Origin: a virus
DNA length: 39,195 nt
Virus record (IMG/VR): IMGVR_UViG_3300049473_000032
Location: 1 to 39,195 of that record
Direction: 5' to 3' (one strand)
Shown here: in pieces, positions 12,666-20,777 of the stretch
Position numbering within the stretch: position 1 is the first letter of the stretch
Layout of the letters: each line of letters begins with the position of its first letter
Program-made: the position numbers and the translations under genes
Notes under the pieces: model-generated
Told to the model about the DNA's origin: nothing
Databases searched by the model: none
The model's input: the letters and a program-made list of their open reading frames with translations, nothing else

Positions 12666-14120
12666 ATGACCAAAGACGAACTCGAAGCCAGGCACCAGTT
12701 GTATCAGAGGTATGTCCAGCGATGGGCTTTCCATCAAGCAGCCTACGACGGTCCTGATGAGTTGCTTGAACAGAACCTTGTGCTTACCAGGTACACCGAT
12801 CCGAACGACGCGAACGGCGGGGAGAGCGACGAAAACTTTCGCCGCCGCAAGCGGGAGGCGGTCGGGTTCGGTTACTCGCGCATGGTGGTGTCCATCATGG
12901 TGGAGTTTTTGAGCAGCCGGGACCCGGTTCGGGATTGGGGCGTGCTCGGGGCGGACGACCAGTTCATGGCGTTCATCTATGACTGCGACTACAGCGGCAT
13001 GGACTATCAGGCCAAGCTCCTCCAAATGTCTCACTACGCTGGCGCCCTCGGTCATGTGGTCTATCTGGTGGACAAGCCGCCGGGCGGTGGAGGCACGGTC
13101 GCCACCGACAAGGCGAAACGCATCCACCCATATCTGGCCACCTATCTGCCCCAGGCGGTCCTTGACTGGACAATCGAGCGCGTGGATGGCGTGCCTACGC
13201 TTACGCGCATCAAGCTTCGCGACGACAATGGCGACATCCGTATCTGGACCGCTGAGACATGGGAGGTATGGAGGCTTGGCGAGGATGGCGATGGGGACGA
13301 GCCTATCCTGATCGACAGCGGGGAGAACCCACTCGGTGAGGTGCCGGCGGTGTGGCAGTACAATGAGCGCAGCCTCTACCCTGGGATCGGAGAGTCTGAC
13401 CTTGGCACGGTCGCCCGCATCGACGCATCCATCATGCGGCTGTGGTCTCATGCTCAAGAGATCGCGGCCCTTGCGTCGGCGCCGATGCTCCAAATTCCTA
13501 TTGCCAAGGAGGAGACCGGGGAGAGGTCGGTCCAGGCCGGGCCAGGGGTCGTGATCGAGTATGACGGAGACAACCCGACCGCAAAAGCTGACTGGCTTCG
13601 TACCGAGGTGCAGGGGCCGATAGCCGCCATTCTCTCCATGATCGAGCAGGCGGCGGCGGAGGTCTTCCGACCCGCAAATGTCGGGGCCCGGGCGACCAGC
13701 AAGACCGGCGGGGACGGACAGGCAAAGAGCGGCATCGCATTGGAGCGCGAGTTTCAACACCTGAATGCCCGGCTGCGGCGCCGCGCGGCCAACATCCAGG
13801 AGGCCGAGCATCAGATTATCCGGTTGGTCGCCAAATGGATGGGCAAGGAGAAGGCTGCCGATGCGGTGGTGGTCCAGTGGCCTGACGACTACGACGTGGA
13901 CTCCTCCGACACCGTCATCGAGCGCTACATGACGCTGAGCACGGTGGTGCGGAGCGACGAGGCGACCGAACTGTTCTTGGGTCGCCTGTTGCGCCAGCTG
14001 CTCCCGGATGAGAGCCCGGACACCTTGGATAGGATCATGAAGGCCGAAATGGGGGCGCTGAATGCCGCAGACGGCACGGCGAGCGAGAATGACGGCGATG
14101 GCGAGCCGATGGTTGCCTGA
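12666..14120 (+). CDS. Portal protein (DUF4055-like)
   Basis: 484 aa. It follows terL with a 5-base gap and precedes the MuF gene, the standard portal position, and its length fits. Segments such as EFLSSRDP, NLVLTRYTDP, EVPAVWQYNE and the clip/crown-like helical end (REFQHLNARLRRRAANIQEA) match the portal family seen with SPP1-type MuF proteins. It forms the dodecameric DNA channel at one capsid vertex. A 386-codon minus-strand frame opposite it is a shadow. Confidence 0.82.
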   Translation: MTKDELEARHQLYQRYVQRWAFHQAAYDGPDELLEQNLVLTRYTDPNDANGGESDENFRRRKREAVGFGYSRMVVSIMVEFLSSRDPVRDWGVLGADDQFMAFIYDCDYSGMDYQAKLLQMSHYAGALGHVVYLVDKPPGGGGTVATDKAKRIHPYLATYLPQAVLDWTIERVDGVPTLTRIKLRDDNGDIRIWTAETWEVWRLGEDGDGDEPILIDSGENPLGEVPAVWQYNERSLYPGIGESDLGTVARIDASIMRLWSHAQEIAALASAPMLQIPIAKEETGERSVQAGPGVVIEYDGDNPTAKADWLRTEVQGPIAAILSMIEQAAAEVFRPANVGARATSKTGGDGQAKSGIALEREFQHLNARLRRRAANIQEAEHQIIRLVAKWMGKEKAADAVVVQWPDDYDVDSSDTVIERYMTLSTVVRSDEATELFLGRLLRQLLPDESPDTLDRIMKAEMGALNAADGTASENDGDGEPMVA

Positions 14121-14122
14121 CC

Positions 14123-15868
14123 ATGGCGGGCACCGACGACCTGCTCGAAGCGCTAGGCAAGGCGGGGGAGGATGGGATACGGCGCGCCATCAACCGGCTG
14201 AATGCGCAGTTGTTGGACTTGGCGGCCAGCGCCTACGCTGGGCGCGGCTACCCCAAAGTGACCTTCGCCCAGGCGCAAGAACTGGCGGCAGAGATGGCGG
14301 CGGCCTTCGCGCCCTACATGGCCGAGGCGAGGGCGCTCGGACGTACCCTGCAAAAGGTCAATAAGACTGTCATTTCAGACATGCGGGATGGCGGGTTCGC
14401 CTACTCTTTCGACGACGAAGACCAGGCGGTCATGGCGGGGCTCAGGTCAACCGCCGTAAACGACCTGACTCGATACGGACAGACCATATCGGACAGCGTG
14501 CGCAAGACCCTGATCGAGTCGGTGCTGACCAAGCGTAAATGGTCCGATCTGGAGGCAGACATCCGCCAAAAGGTGGAGGGATACAAGGACAAGCGCGGCC
14601 AGTCCTTGGCCCGCTACGCAGGGGTCTACGCCCGCGACGCGGTGCATGACTACCACGCAGGCATTCATGCCCACGTCGGCGAAAAGGCTGGCGTCACCCA
14701 CTATCGGTACACCGGGACATCGGTCAAAGACTCGCGGCCCTTCTGTGTCGCTCGCGTAGGGCGGGTGTTCCCCATTGAGGACATTCAGAGTTGGGACGCC
14801 CTGGACTGGGACGGCAAGAAGCCCGGGCCAACCCTGATCAACCGGGGCGGGTACAACTGCCGGCACCACTGGCGGCCGGTGGATGTGCGGGATGTGGATG
14901 AGGGGGAGGTCGGGCTGGAAGGCGGCGCCGATGATGAGGCTACGAAGAAGGACAAGCCGCAGCCGCAGCAGGCAACAGCACCAGCAGCACCAGCAGCACC
15001 AGCAGCACCAGCAGCACCAGCAGCACCAGCAGCACCAGCAGCACCAGCAGCACCAGCAGCACCAGCCAGGGAGACGGCTAAAGCCCCTGACGAACTGATG
15101 CCAATCCTGGACATGCAGAAGGCGCTTGGGCGTTACATGCCGGATGGAGTCCCTGGTGAGTTGGCCGAATGGTGGGAGGACACCATAAAAGAACATCCGC
15201 AGAAGGTGATCGAGGCCTTCACGGCTGGCGTACCTGATAATAAATACTTGGTGCGGAATGCCACGATCGAGTGGAATCCTTATAAGAAGATGGCGTCAGT
15301 TGTAAGCTATGGGGCTGGCATTAAGGAAATCAGACGCAATTTCTTGCGAGATTCTGATGGCAGACTGGTCGTTGAGCATGACACCCTGGTAATAGATGTG
15401 AGGCTGCAAGGCCAGGGGGTGACCAAGCGGATTTTCCGCGATAGCTACGCCCTATACCGCAGAATTGGTGTGCAGCGCATTAACGTGCATGCTAATATCG
15501 ATATTGGTGGTTATTCCTGGGCGCGGTATGGATTCGTGCCAGAACAGACCTATCGCGGGCTGGAAAGCGCGCAGGACGACGCGCGCAAGAGGTTCGACTT
15601 GATTGCTGATCAACTTGACCAGGATACGCGGTCTAATCTGCAAGGCCTGCTGTCGAGCGATGATCCATATTCATTGTTGGACATCGCCGACATTAAAACC
15701 ACAGTGAGGTTTACCTTCCCAAGCAATAGCTCAAGACGAACGGCGGAGGTTGAAACTACCGTGGGCAAGGCGTTGTTGATCGATAGCGACTGGTTTGGGT
15801 TCATCGATATGGATGACCGGCGCATGACCGAAAGGTTGGAGGGATACTTGGGGCTGAACAATGGCTGA
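14123..15868 (+). CDS. MuF head protein fused to a GNAT-like C-terminal domain
   Basis: 581 aa. Residues about 165-255 carry the SPP1 gp7/Mu gpF core (HYRYTGTSVKDSRPFCVARV, then RGGYNCRHHWRPVD). Residues about 285-313 are an (Ala-Ala-Pro)n linker. The last 260 residues form a separate domain; residues about 423-475 (VRLQGQGVTKRIFRDSYALY, VHANIDIGGYSWARYGFVPE) look like motifs A and B of a GNAT acyltransferase, with QGQGVT as the acyl-CoA loop. This 3' third is visibly AT-richer than the rest. MuF proteins enter the capsid, and MuF-linked variable C-terminal toxin domains are known in prophages, so an injected effector is plausible but unproven. Confidence 0.8.
   Translation: MAGTDDLLEALGKAGEDGIRRAINRLNAQLLDLAASAYAGRGYPKVTFAQAQELAAEMAAAFAPYMAEARALGRTLQKVNKTVISDMRDGGFAYSFDDEDQAVMAGLRSTAVNDLTRYGQTISDSVRKTLIESVLTKRKWSDLEADIRQKVEGYKDKRGQSLARYAGVYARDAVHDYHAGIHAHVGEKAGVTHYRYTGTSVKDSRPFCVARVGRVFPIEDIQSWDALDWDGKKPGPTLINRGGYNCRHHWRPVDVRDVDEGEVGLEGGADDEATKKDKPQPQQATAPAAPAAPAAPAAPAAPAAPAAPAAPAAPARETAKAPDELMPILDMQKALGRYMPDGVPGELAEWWEDTIKEHPQKVIEAFTAGVPDNKYLVRNATIEWNPYKKMASVVSYGAGIKEIRRNFLRDSDGRLVVEHDTLVIDVRLQGQGVTKRIFRDSYALYRRIGVQRINVHANIDIGGYSWARYGFVPEQTYRGLESAQDDARKRFDLIADQLDQDTRSNLQGLLSSDDPYSLLDIADIKTTVRFTFPSNSSRRTAEVETTVGKALLIDSDWFGFIDMDDRRMTERLEGYLGLNNG
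14974..15063 (+). repeat. 9-bp microsatellite encoding Ala-Ala-Pro linker
   Basis: Nine perfect copies of AGCAGCACC (14983-15063) after one variant copy (14974-14982). In-frame with MuF, so copy-number change alters linker length by three residues without frameshift. Not a CRISPR array: there are no spacers. Confidence 0.93.
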
Positions 15869-16082
15869 CCAAGGAAGAAGCGAAGCAAGAGAATGCTTTT
15901 CCGTCGATAAAGACGGCAAGAAAGTTGACGCATGGATTCATGCCGAATTGCTTGGGAGCGAAGCGGCAGACCGGTTCGTGTCCGAGCAGGCCGTCAGACG
16001 CGCCATCAAGCGTGGGGTGAAGCCTGACTCCGCAAAGAGGATGTACGGCTACAGACCAAAGTCGGAAAGCGATATCATCTAA
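15861..16082 (+). CDS. Small protein coupled to the MuF fusion, 73 aa
   Basis: ATG at 15861 overlaps the MuF stop by eight bases. The product is charged and helical (DKDGKKVDAWIHAELLGSEA, FVSEQAVRRAIKRGVKPDSA) with no membrane span or known family. It is the last gene before two terminators, so it is co-transcribed with MuF. The position fits an immunity or chaperone partner for the C-terminal domain; it could equally be an unrelated small head protein. Confidence 0.6.
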   Translation: MADQGRSEARECFSVDKDGKKVDAWIHAELLGSEAADRFVSEQAVRRAIKRGVKPDSAKRMYGYRPKSESDII

Positions 16083-16114
16083 TCCGACTGGAGAGTAGAA
16101 GTATTGCCCGACAG

Positions 16115-16140
16115 ACCCGCCCATTGTGGCGGGTTTTGTT
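16115..16140 (+). terminator. Intrinsic terminator 1 after MuF operon
   Basis: Stem ACCCGCC/GGCGGGT (7 bp) with loop CATTGT followed by TTTGTTGTT. Placed 33 bases after the stop of the 73-aa gene. Confidence 0.75.
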
Positions 16141-16148
16141 GTTCATGG

Positions 16149-16177
16149 CCCCGACGCTCATGCGTGCGGGGTTTTTT
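16149..16177 (+). terminator. Intrinsic terminator 2
   Basis: Stem CCCCGACGC/GCGTgCGGGG (9 bp with one bulged G), loop TCAT, followed by six T (16172-16177). Only eight bases after terminator 1, making a tandem stop inside the head gene cluster. Confidence 0.75.
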
Positions 16178-16179
16178 CA

Positions 16180-16265
16180 TGGGCGGAAGCCCAAGCAATC
16201 CATCGGGCCGGAAGGCCCACATCAAGGACACGGCCAGCCGGAAGGCTCGGCCAAGCGCGGAAGCG
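16180..16265 (+). promoter_or_regulatory. Scaffold leader with four GGAA-tetraloop hairpins
   Basis: Four short hairpins, each closing the same GNRA loop GGAA, stand in a row: 16180-16193 (5 bp), 16205-16218 (5 bp), 16232-16252 (8 bp with one bulge) and 16256-16265 (3 bp). The last abuts the scaffold ribosome site (GGAG, 16265-16268). A repeated RNA motif in a non-coding leader suggests a protein- or RNA-binding control of scaffold translation. No clear -35/-10 pair was seen here. Confidence 0.5.
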
Positions 16266-16276
16266 GAGTGAAACAC

Positions 16277-17065
16277 ATGCCTTTTGAGCTGATGAAGACC
16301 GAAGACGGCCACGTAAAGTTAAGCGACGACGGCCACCCCGTCTACAGGGACACAGAGAGCGGAGCGGAAACGCCGATCAACGGGCCGCAGGCGCTGGAGA
16401 AGATTACCAGCCTGAACAGTGAGAACAAAAAGTGGCGAGAGCAGTACGAAGGCGCCAGCGAGAAGGCGAAACGTTTCGAGGCCATCGGTGACCCGGAAGT
16501 GGCACTCAAGGCACTTGAGACCGTCAAGGCGCTTGATGACGGCCAGCTTGTGAAGGTTGAGAAGCTGGAGGCCGCGAAGAAGGAGGCCATCTCCGGGCTT
16601 CAGGCTGAGCTTGAGCAGGCGCGCCAGACGCTCCAGCGTGAGCAAGCGGCCTTCGAAAGCGCCGCAAAACTTCGCCTGTTCGGAGGCGACACCTTCAAGG
16701 GGACGCGCTTTGAGGGCGTCGAGGAAGCGGCCTACAGCCTTTTGGCCAATAGCCTTGAAGTCGTCCGAAATCGGGAGACGGGGGCCGTGGCCTACGGCGC
16801 CGATGGCCAGCCCGTCATCATCGCCAAGCACAACGGCGAACCGATCATCAGCCAAACCCAGCACGGCGAAACCGCCACTGGGCAAGAAGCACTGCAACTC
16901 CTCCTCGCCAAAAGCGGCTTACGCGACCGCATCCAGATGACCGCAGGCGGCTCAGGAGCCAGCGGCGGCCTGGGTGGCGGGAAAGGCCCGCTCACGCCAG
17001 AGGCCGTCAAAGGGCTCAGCATGGGCGAATATGCGAAAGCGCGCGCTGATGGGAGGATCAAATAA
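16277..17065 (+). CDS. Head scaffolding protein
   Basis: 262 aa from ATG 16277 (GGAG eight bases before). Upstream codons of the open frame run through the two terminators and are not coding. The protein is acidic and strongly helical: coiled-coil from about residue 45 to 130 (LEKITSLNSENKKWREQYEG, KKEAISGLQAELEQARQTLQ), then a Gly-rich hinge (GGSGASGGLGGGKG) and a short C-terminal helix GLSMGEYAKAR. This layout and its place just before the coat gene mark a scaffold, which directs coat assembly and is then removed. Confidence 0.82.
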   Translation: MPFELMKTEDGHVKLSDDGHPVYRDTESGAETPINGPQALEKITSLNSENKKWREQYEGASEKAKRFEAIGDPEVALKALETVKALDDGQLVKVEKLEAAKKEAISGLQAELEQARQTLQREQAAFESAAKLRLFGGDTFKGTRFEGVEEAAYSLLANSLEVVRNRETGAVAYGADGQPVIIAKHNGEPIISQTQHGETATGQEALQLLLAKSGLRDRIQMTAGGSGASGGLGGGKGPLTPEAVKGLSMGEYAKARADGRIK

Positions 17066-17093
17066 TCAATGCCACCACACGGAGTAACATATC

Positions 17094-18221
17094 ATGACTG
17101 CAAATGTTCTGATCACCGCCGATACCCTCGCCCGCGAAGGCGTGATGGCGCTTGAGCGGACCATCGTTTCCCCTCGCTTGGTGTACCGCGACGCCACCCA
17201 GGATTTCACTGGCGGCGCGAAAGGTGACACCGTCGTGCTGCGTAAGCCATCCACCTTCGTCGCGGACGAGTTCGATGGTGACACCACGCTGCAATACGGG
17301 GCAGAGTCAAGCGTGAATCTGACCCTGGACTACCACTTTGACGTGTCATTTCCGCTGACGGCGAGGGACCTGACGCTGTCTCTCGATGACTTCACCGGGC
17401 AGTTCGTTGCCCCTGCTATGCGGGCTATCTCAAAGAGCGTCGGCGATTACGTGGCCAGCCAATACATCGGCATCCCGTATTTCGCTGGGACGGCTGGGAC
17501 CCCCCCGGCGGAGCTGGCCGACCTGACCGGACCTGGAGAGGTGCTTGACAGCAATTTTGCGCCTCCTGATGATCGTTTCGGTCTGGTTTCGTCCAGGACC
17601 AAGGCGAGCATGCTGTCTATTCCTGAGGTCGTCAGCGCTGAGAAGCGCGGCGACAATGGAACGGCCCTGCGCACGGCGTCTGTCGGGAACGTCATGAATA
17701 TCGAGTATTTCATGGACCACACCGTGAAGACTCACACCTGTGGCACCTGGCAGGCTGGGACGTGCGTGGTGGACGGAGACGTGGACGCGGACGCCACGAC
17801 CATGGACATCGATGGTGGCGTGGGCACCGAGACCCTGCTGAAGGGGGATATCTTCACCGTGGCAGGCGTCACTGGCCAGTATGTGGTGACCGCCAACGCC
17901 ACGGCGACCGCCGGTGCAGCGACCGGGGTTGCCTTCTACCCCGCCGCCCCGACTGGCGGCTTCCCTGATGACTCCGCGATCACCATCATCGCCTCTCACA
18001 CGGCGAATATTATCGCGCACCCCCACGCCATCGCCCTTGCCCTCGTGCCGCCGAATGTGCCGCGCTCCAATGTGGACGCCGCCTATATGAACTACAACGG
18101 CGTGAGCATGCGCGTTGTCATCGGCTGGGACCCTGCCAAGCAGCAGGATGTTGTCTCCTTCGGCGTCCTCGCCGGCGCCGCGCTCATTCAGCCAGAGCTG
18201 GCCTGTCGTCTGCTGGGCTGA
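17094..18221 (+). CDS. Major capsid protein (P22 coat-like)
   Basis: 375 aa. The N-terminus (TLAREGVMALERTIVSPRLV, RDATQDFTGGAKGDTVVLRK) matches the P22 gp5 coat family with the HK97 fold. A beta-rich insertion at about residues 220-290 (CGTWQAGTCVVDGD to VAGVTGQYVVTANA) corresponds to an inserted telokin-like domain. The end YNGVSMRVVIGWD...VLAGAALIQPELA fits the family. It builds the icosahedral shell. The ribosome site GGAG is nine bases upstream, and a strong hairpin follows the gene. Confidence 0.9.
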   Translation: MTANVLITADTLAREGVMALERTIVSPRLVYRDATQDFTGGAKGDTVVLRKPSTFVADEFDGDTTLQYGAESSVNLTLDYHFDVSFPLTARDLTLSLDDFTGQFVAPAMRAISKSVGDYVASQYIGIPYFAGTAGTPPAELADLTGPGEVLDSNFAPPDDRFGLVSSRTKASMLSIPEVVSAEKRGDNGTALRTASVGNVMNIEYFMDHTVKTHTCGTWQAGTCVVDGDVDADATTMDIDGGVGTETLLKGDIFTVAGVTGQYVVTANATATAGAATGVAFYPAAPTGGFPDDSAITIIASHTANIIAHPHAIALALVPPNVPRSNVDAAYMNYNGVSMRVVIGWDPAKQQDVVSFGVLAGAALIQPELACRLLG

Positions 18222-18247
18222 TCTGCAACATGACACCAAGAGGCCAT

Positions 18248-18277
18248 GACGGGCGGCCCTTCGCGGGGCCGCTCGTC
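18248..18277 (+). other. 12-bp hairpin directly after the coat gene
   Basis: Perfect stem apart from one G-U pair (18248-18259 with 18266-18277), loop TTCGCG, very GC-rich. No U-tract follows, so it is probably an RNA-stability or pausing element that keeps the coat message abundant relative to downstream genes. Confidence 0.6.
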
Positions 18278-18294
18278 GGCGTCTGGAGAGAGAT

Positions 18295-18639
18295 ATGTCT
18301 AAGATGATCACGCTTTATCGCGGCAAAGACACCGCGCGGCTTGACGCTGGCAACGCCACCGGCATTGCGCGCTTCAAGGCCAAGGGCTGGACCGATAAGC
18401 CTCCCAAGGAGGCGCCGAAGCCAGCCCACACCACCGACAGCCAGGACGGCGCGGACGACGCTCCCCATCAGTCCGAGCCAGATGCCGCTGATGGCTCCTA
18501 CACCATCTCCGGCAACGCTGGGTACTGGAAGGTCGAGAACGCCGACGGATCTATTGTATTCGACCCGCCAGGGCGCGGCCAGGAGGCTAAGGACGCCTGC
18601 GAGGCATGGATCATCGAGCAGATCGGTGAGGGCACCTGA
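18295..18639 (+). CDS. Hypothetical head-region protein, 114 aa
   Basis: ATG 18295 with GGAGAGAG upstream. A short N-terminal segment (MITLYRGKDTARLDAG), a Pro/Asp-rich linker and a C-terminal segment (GYWKVENADGSIVFDPPGRG). Small proteins of this kind sit between coat and head-tail connectors in many siphophages, perhaps as decoration or head completion factors. No firm family. Confidence 0.6.
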   Translation: MSKMITLYRGKDTARLDAGNATGIARFKAKGWTDKPPKEAPKPAHTTDSQDGADDAPHQSEPDAADGSYTISGNAGYWKVENADGSIVFDPPGRGQEAKDACEAWIIEQIGEGT

Positions 18640-18641
18640 CC

Positions 18642-19082
18642 GTGGCCGAGTTCTGTTCCATCTCCGATCTGACGGAAGAGCGGGCCGACATCTACGGCCT
18701 GATGTCAGAGGACGACGCCGCGTTGACGCTTAAGATCGAGGAAGCCGGGTTGATCCTCGACAGGGACCTGAAGGCGAAATGGTTCCGCCCCACCTACCCT
18801 GACGCCGAGGCCTTAGGCATCGTCTACAGCCGCGACGACCTGGAGTTGTCAGAGCTGAAGCGATCTGGAATTTTCCTCACTCTGTCAGAGAGCTTCCGCT
18901 TCCTCGCACAGGACGCGGGCGACGACATCCGCCACGGGCTGGCTGAGTACTATCGGGGGCTCTATGAAGACGAACTTGCCAAGGCCATCGCGGCGGGGCT
19001 GACCTACAGCGCCAGCCAGACAGAGCCTATCCAGACAGGAGGTGGGTTCCGTATGGGGTACAAGATGCTGGTGCGCGCCTGA
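18642..19082 (+). CDS. Head-tail connector (gp6-like adaptor)
   Basis: 146 aa from GTG 18642, two bases after the previous stop. Helical with the acidic opening FCSISDLTEERADIYGLMSE and a C-terminal YYRGLYEDELAKAIAAGL, as expected for an adaptor ring below the portal. Identified by position (first of four connector/tail genes) more than by motif. Confidence 0.6.
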   Translation: MAEFCSISDLTEERADIYGLMSEDDAALTLKIEEAGLILDRDLKAKWFRPTYPDAEALGIVYSRDDLELSELKRSGIFLTLSESFRFLAQDAGDDIRHGLAEYYRGLYEDELAKAIAAGLTYSASQTEPIQTGGGFRMGYKMLVRA

Positions 19083-19519
19083 TGGCGGTCGTGATTGATG
19101 ACCGGATCGGCGATCTACGCCCGATCCGAGATCCAGTTCAGGCGCTCAGGCGTATCGGGCTTTTTCTGGCCGACTCCATCATCGAGGCCACGCAGGGTGG
19201 CAAGGGGCCGGATGGGCAACGTCTTCCCGGCTACTCCAAACGGTGGGCCATGGTCCGCCGCAAGCACGGGCGGCAGACAAGCCGCCGTGATCTGAATTTC
19301 AATGGAACCATGCTCAGCAGCATCACCCAGCGCATCGAGCGCATGGGCGATGGCGTGGCGGTTCGCCTCTTCTTCGCGCGGCCAGAGGATGGCCTGAAGG
19401 CCCATGGGCACCATCATGGGAATCCCAAAACTAGGTTGCCAGCGACGCGGTTCTTCAGCCTGAACGACAAGCGGCGCGAGAGGGCCACGCGCATCATCAG
19501 GGAAGAGATGAATGGCTGA
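19082..19519 (+). CDS. Tail completion / virion morphogenesis protein (gpG/gp10-like)
   Basis: 145 aa, start overlapping the connector's stop (TGATG). GGKGPDGQRLPGYSKRWAMV is typical of Mu-type virion morphogenesis and HK97 gp10-like proteins ('xGxPWxPLSxxTxxRK'). ATRFFSLNDKRRERATRIIR near the end is the family's closing 'RxFxGLsxxdxxxI' feature. It probably joins the finished tail to the head. Confidence 0.72.
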   Translation: MAVVIDDRIGDLRPIRDPVQALRRIGLFLADSIIEATQGGKGPDGQRLPGYSKRWAMVRRKHGRQTSRRDLNFNGTMLSSITQRIERMGDGVAVRLFFARPEDGLKAHGHHHGNPKTRLPATRFFSLNDKRRERATRIIREEMNG

Positions 19520-19979
19520 CACAACGCACCGTGAAGAGATCATCACCACCCTGGTTGCGGCCCTCGAAGGCATGTCAGGTGTGAAGATCGTGAAGCGTGA
19601 GCTTCCCTTTGATGCGGCCGACCTTCAACGGCTGTTCCCATCCGGGCAGACCCCGGGCATCGCCGTTGGCTTCGGCCTCCCGGAGCCAGAGAAATACGCA
19701 AGCTCGCCGACCGGAGACGTCGCGCGCGTCCCGGTGCTGGTCCGGCTCGAAGGGGGCGTGGCACTGTACGGCAGCACGGGCAAGGACGACGTGGCCGATA
19801 CGGTAATCAGTGCCCAGGCAAGCGAAATGCTGCGCATCCTTCATGCCCCCGCGACATACGCCGCTGGAGTGGTCGCGAAGATCGTCACCCCTGACCCAAT
19901 CGTGTACATCAAACAGCCGTACTACGGCTTTGGCTTTGATATAACCGTCACATACAAGCCTACAAACGACACCATCTAA
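19512..19979 (+). CDS. Tail terminator protein
   Basis: 155 aa overlapping the previous gene by eight bases. Mixed alpha/beta with VKRELPFDAADLQRLFPSGQ and FGFDITVTYKP. Positioned between tail completion and tail tube genes, as the gpU-type terminator is. It stops tube growth and makes the head-facing ring. The assignment depends on gene order and size. Confidence 0.65.
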   Translation: MADTTHREEIITTLVAALEGMSGVKIVKRELPFDAADLQRLFPSGQTPGIAVGFGLPEPEKYASSPTGDVARVPVLVRLEGGVALYGSTGKDDVADTVISAQASEMLRILHAPATYAAGVVAKIVTPDPIVYIKQPYYGFGFDITVTYKPTNDTI

Positions 19980-19994
19980 TCGGAGACTGAAGCA

Positions 19995-20777
19995 ATGACC
20001 GCCCCTCCTTCGCGTATCACTGAAAACTTCACCCTCGGGCGCGGGCGCGCCTATCTTGCAATCCTGGATCAAACCACCAAGCAGCGTACCGGAGTGCGTT
20101 ATTTCCTGGGAGAAATGCCGGAACTGAACATTTCTGCCGATGAGGAGACCATCGAGTATTTCACCAACCTGGAAGGGTTGCGGAATAAGGTGATGGAAAT
20201 TCCGTATATGTATGACGTGACTTTCAGCGGTCAACTCGACGAAATGGCCCAACAGAATCTGGAGCTGCTCTACAGCACCACCAAAGCCACCGTCAGCCAG
20301 GCGGCTGACACCGATGTCGCTTTCAGCATCGCCAGCACCACCAAGGGTTCCGGGTATGACCTGGGTAAGAAGGTGATTTCGAACTTCGTCTGTGCGGGAT
20401 TGGACGCATTCGATGAGGGCGATGCCAATGATCCGAAGGACTACATCATCGACTACGATCTAGGAATCCTGTGGATCAGCCTGGACGGCGCCATCCCAGA
20501 CGCAACCGCCCTGACCGGCACTATCGACTGCGCCGATGTGGACGAGGTGGAGATGGCGGTGAATGAGGCTGGCGACACCCTGTATTCCTTCATCTACCAA
20601 GGCACCGGTCCGGTCGGCCAGAACTACCGCTGGGAGGTGCCCGCGTGCCGATTCAAGGCCGGCGGTGACACCAGCCTCGTGACCGAAGGAAACAATCACC
20701 AGCAACTCCCTTTCACCGGCACAAGCCAGAAACTTGCCGATGAGCCGGTGATGAAGATCATCAAGCGCGCTGCGTGA
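19995..20777 (+). CDS. Major tail tube protein
   Basis: 260 aa. Beta-rich, with segments RGRAYLAILDQTTKQRTGVR and MPELNISADEETIEYFTNLE that fit phage tail tube proteins. The C-terminal half (YRWEVPACRFKAGGDTSLVT, then QQLPFTGTSQKLADEPVM) is the common 'wxvpxvxfxpxgdlsLi' end of the family. Followed by the tail chaperone and tape measure as expected. It stacks as hexamers around the tape measure. Confidence 0.78.
   Translation: MTAPPSRITENFTLGRGRAYLAILDQTTKQRTGVRYFLGEMPELNISADEETIEYFTNLEGLRNKVMEIPYMYDVTFSGQLDEMAQQNLELLYSTTKATVSQAADTDVAFSIASTTKGSGYDLGKKVISNFVCAGLDAFDEGDANDPKDYIIDYDLGILWISLDGAIPDATALTGTIDCADVDEVEMAVNEAGDTLYSFIYQGTGPVGQNYRWEVPACRFKAGGDTSLVTEGNNHQQLPFTGTSQKLADEPVMKIIKRAA

Noticed and set aside
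12651-13811. 386-codon open frame on the minus strand opposite the portal
   Set aside because: Shadow of a GC-rich gene; no ribosome site, and the + strand frame has clear portal context and coding character.
14974-15063. CRISPR-like array
   Set aside because: Continuous 9-bp repeats with no spacers, in frame inside a coding gene.
16124-16276. Longer start for the scaffold gene at 16124
   Set aside because: The extension would translate both terminators and the hairpin leader, while ATG 16277 has a proper GGAG site.
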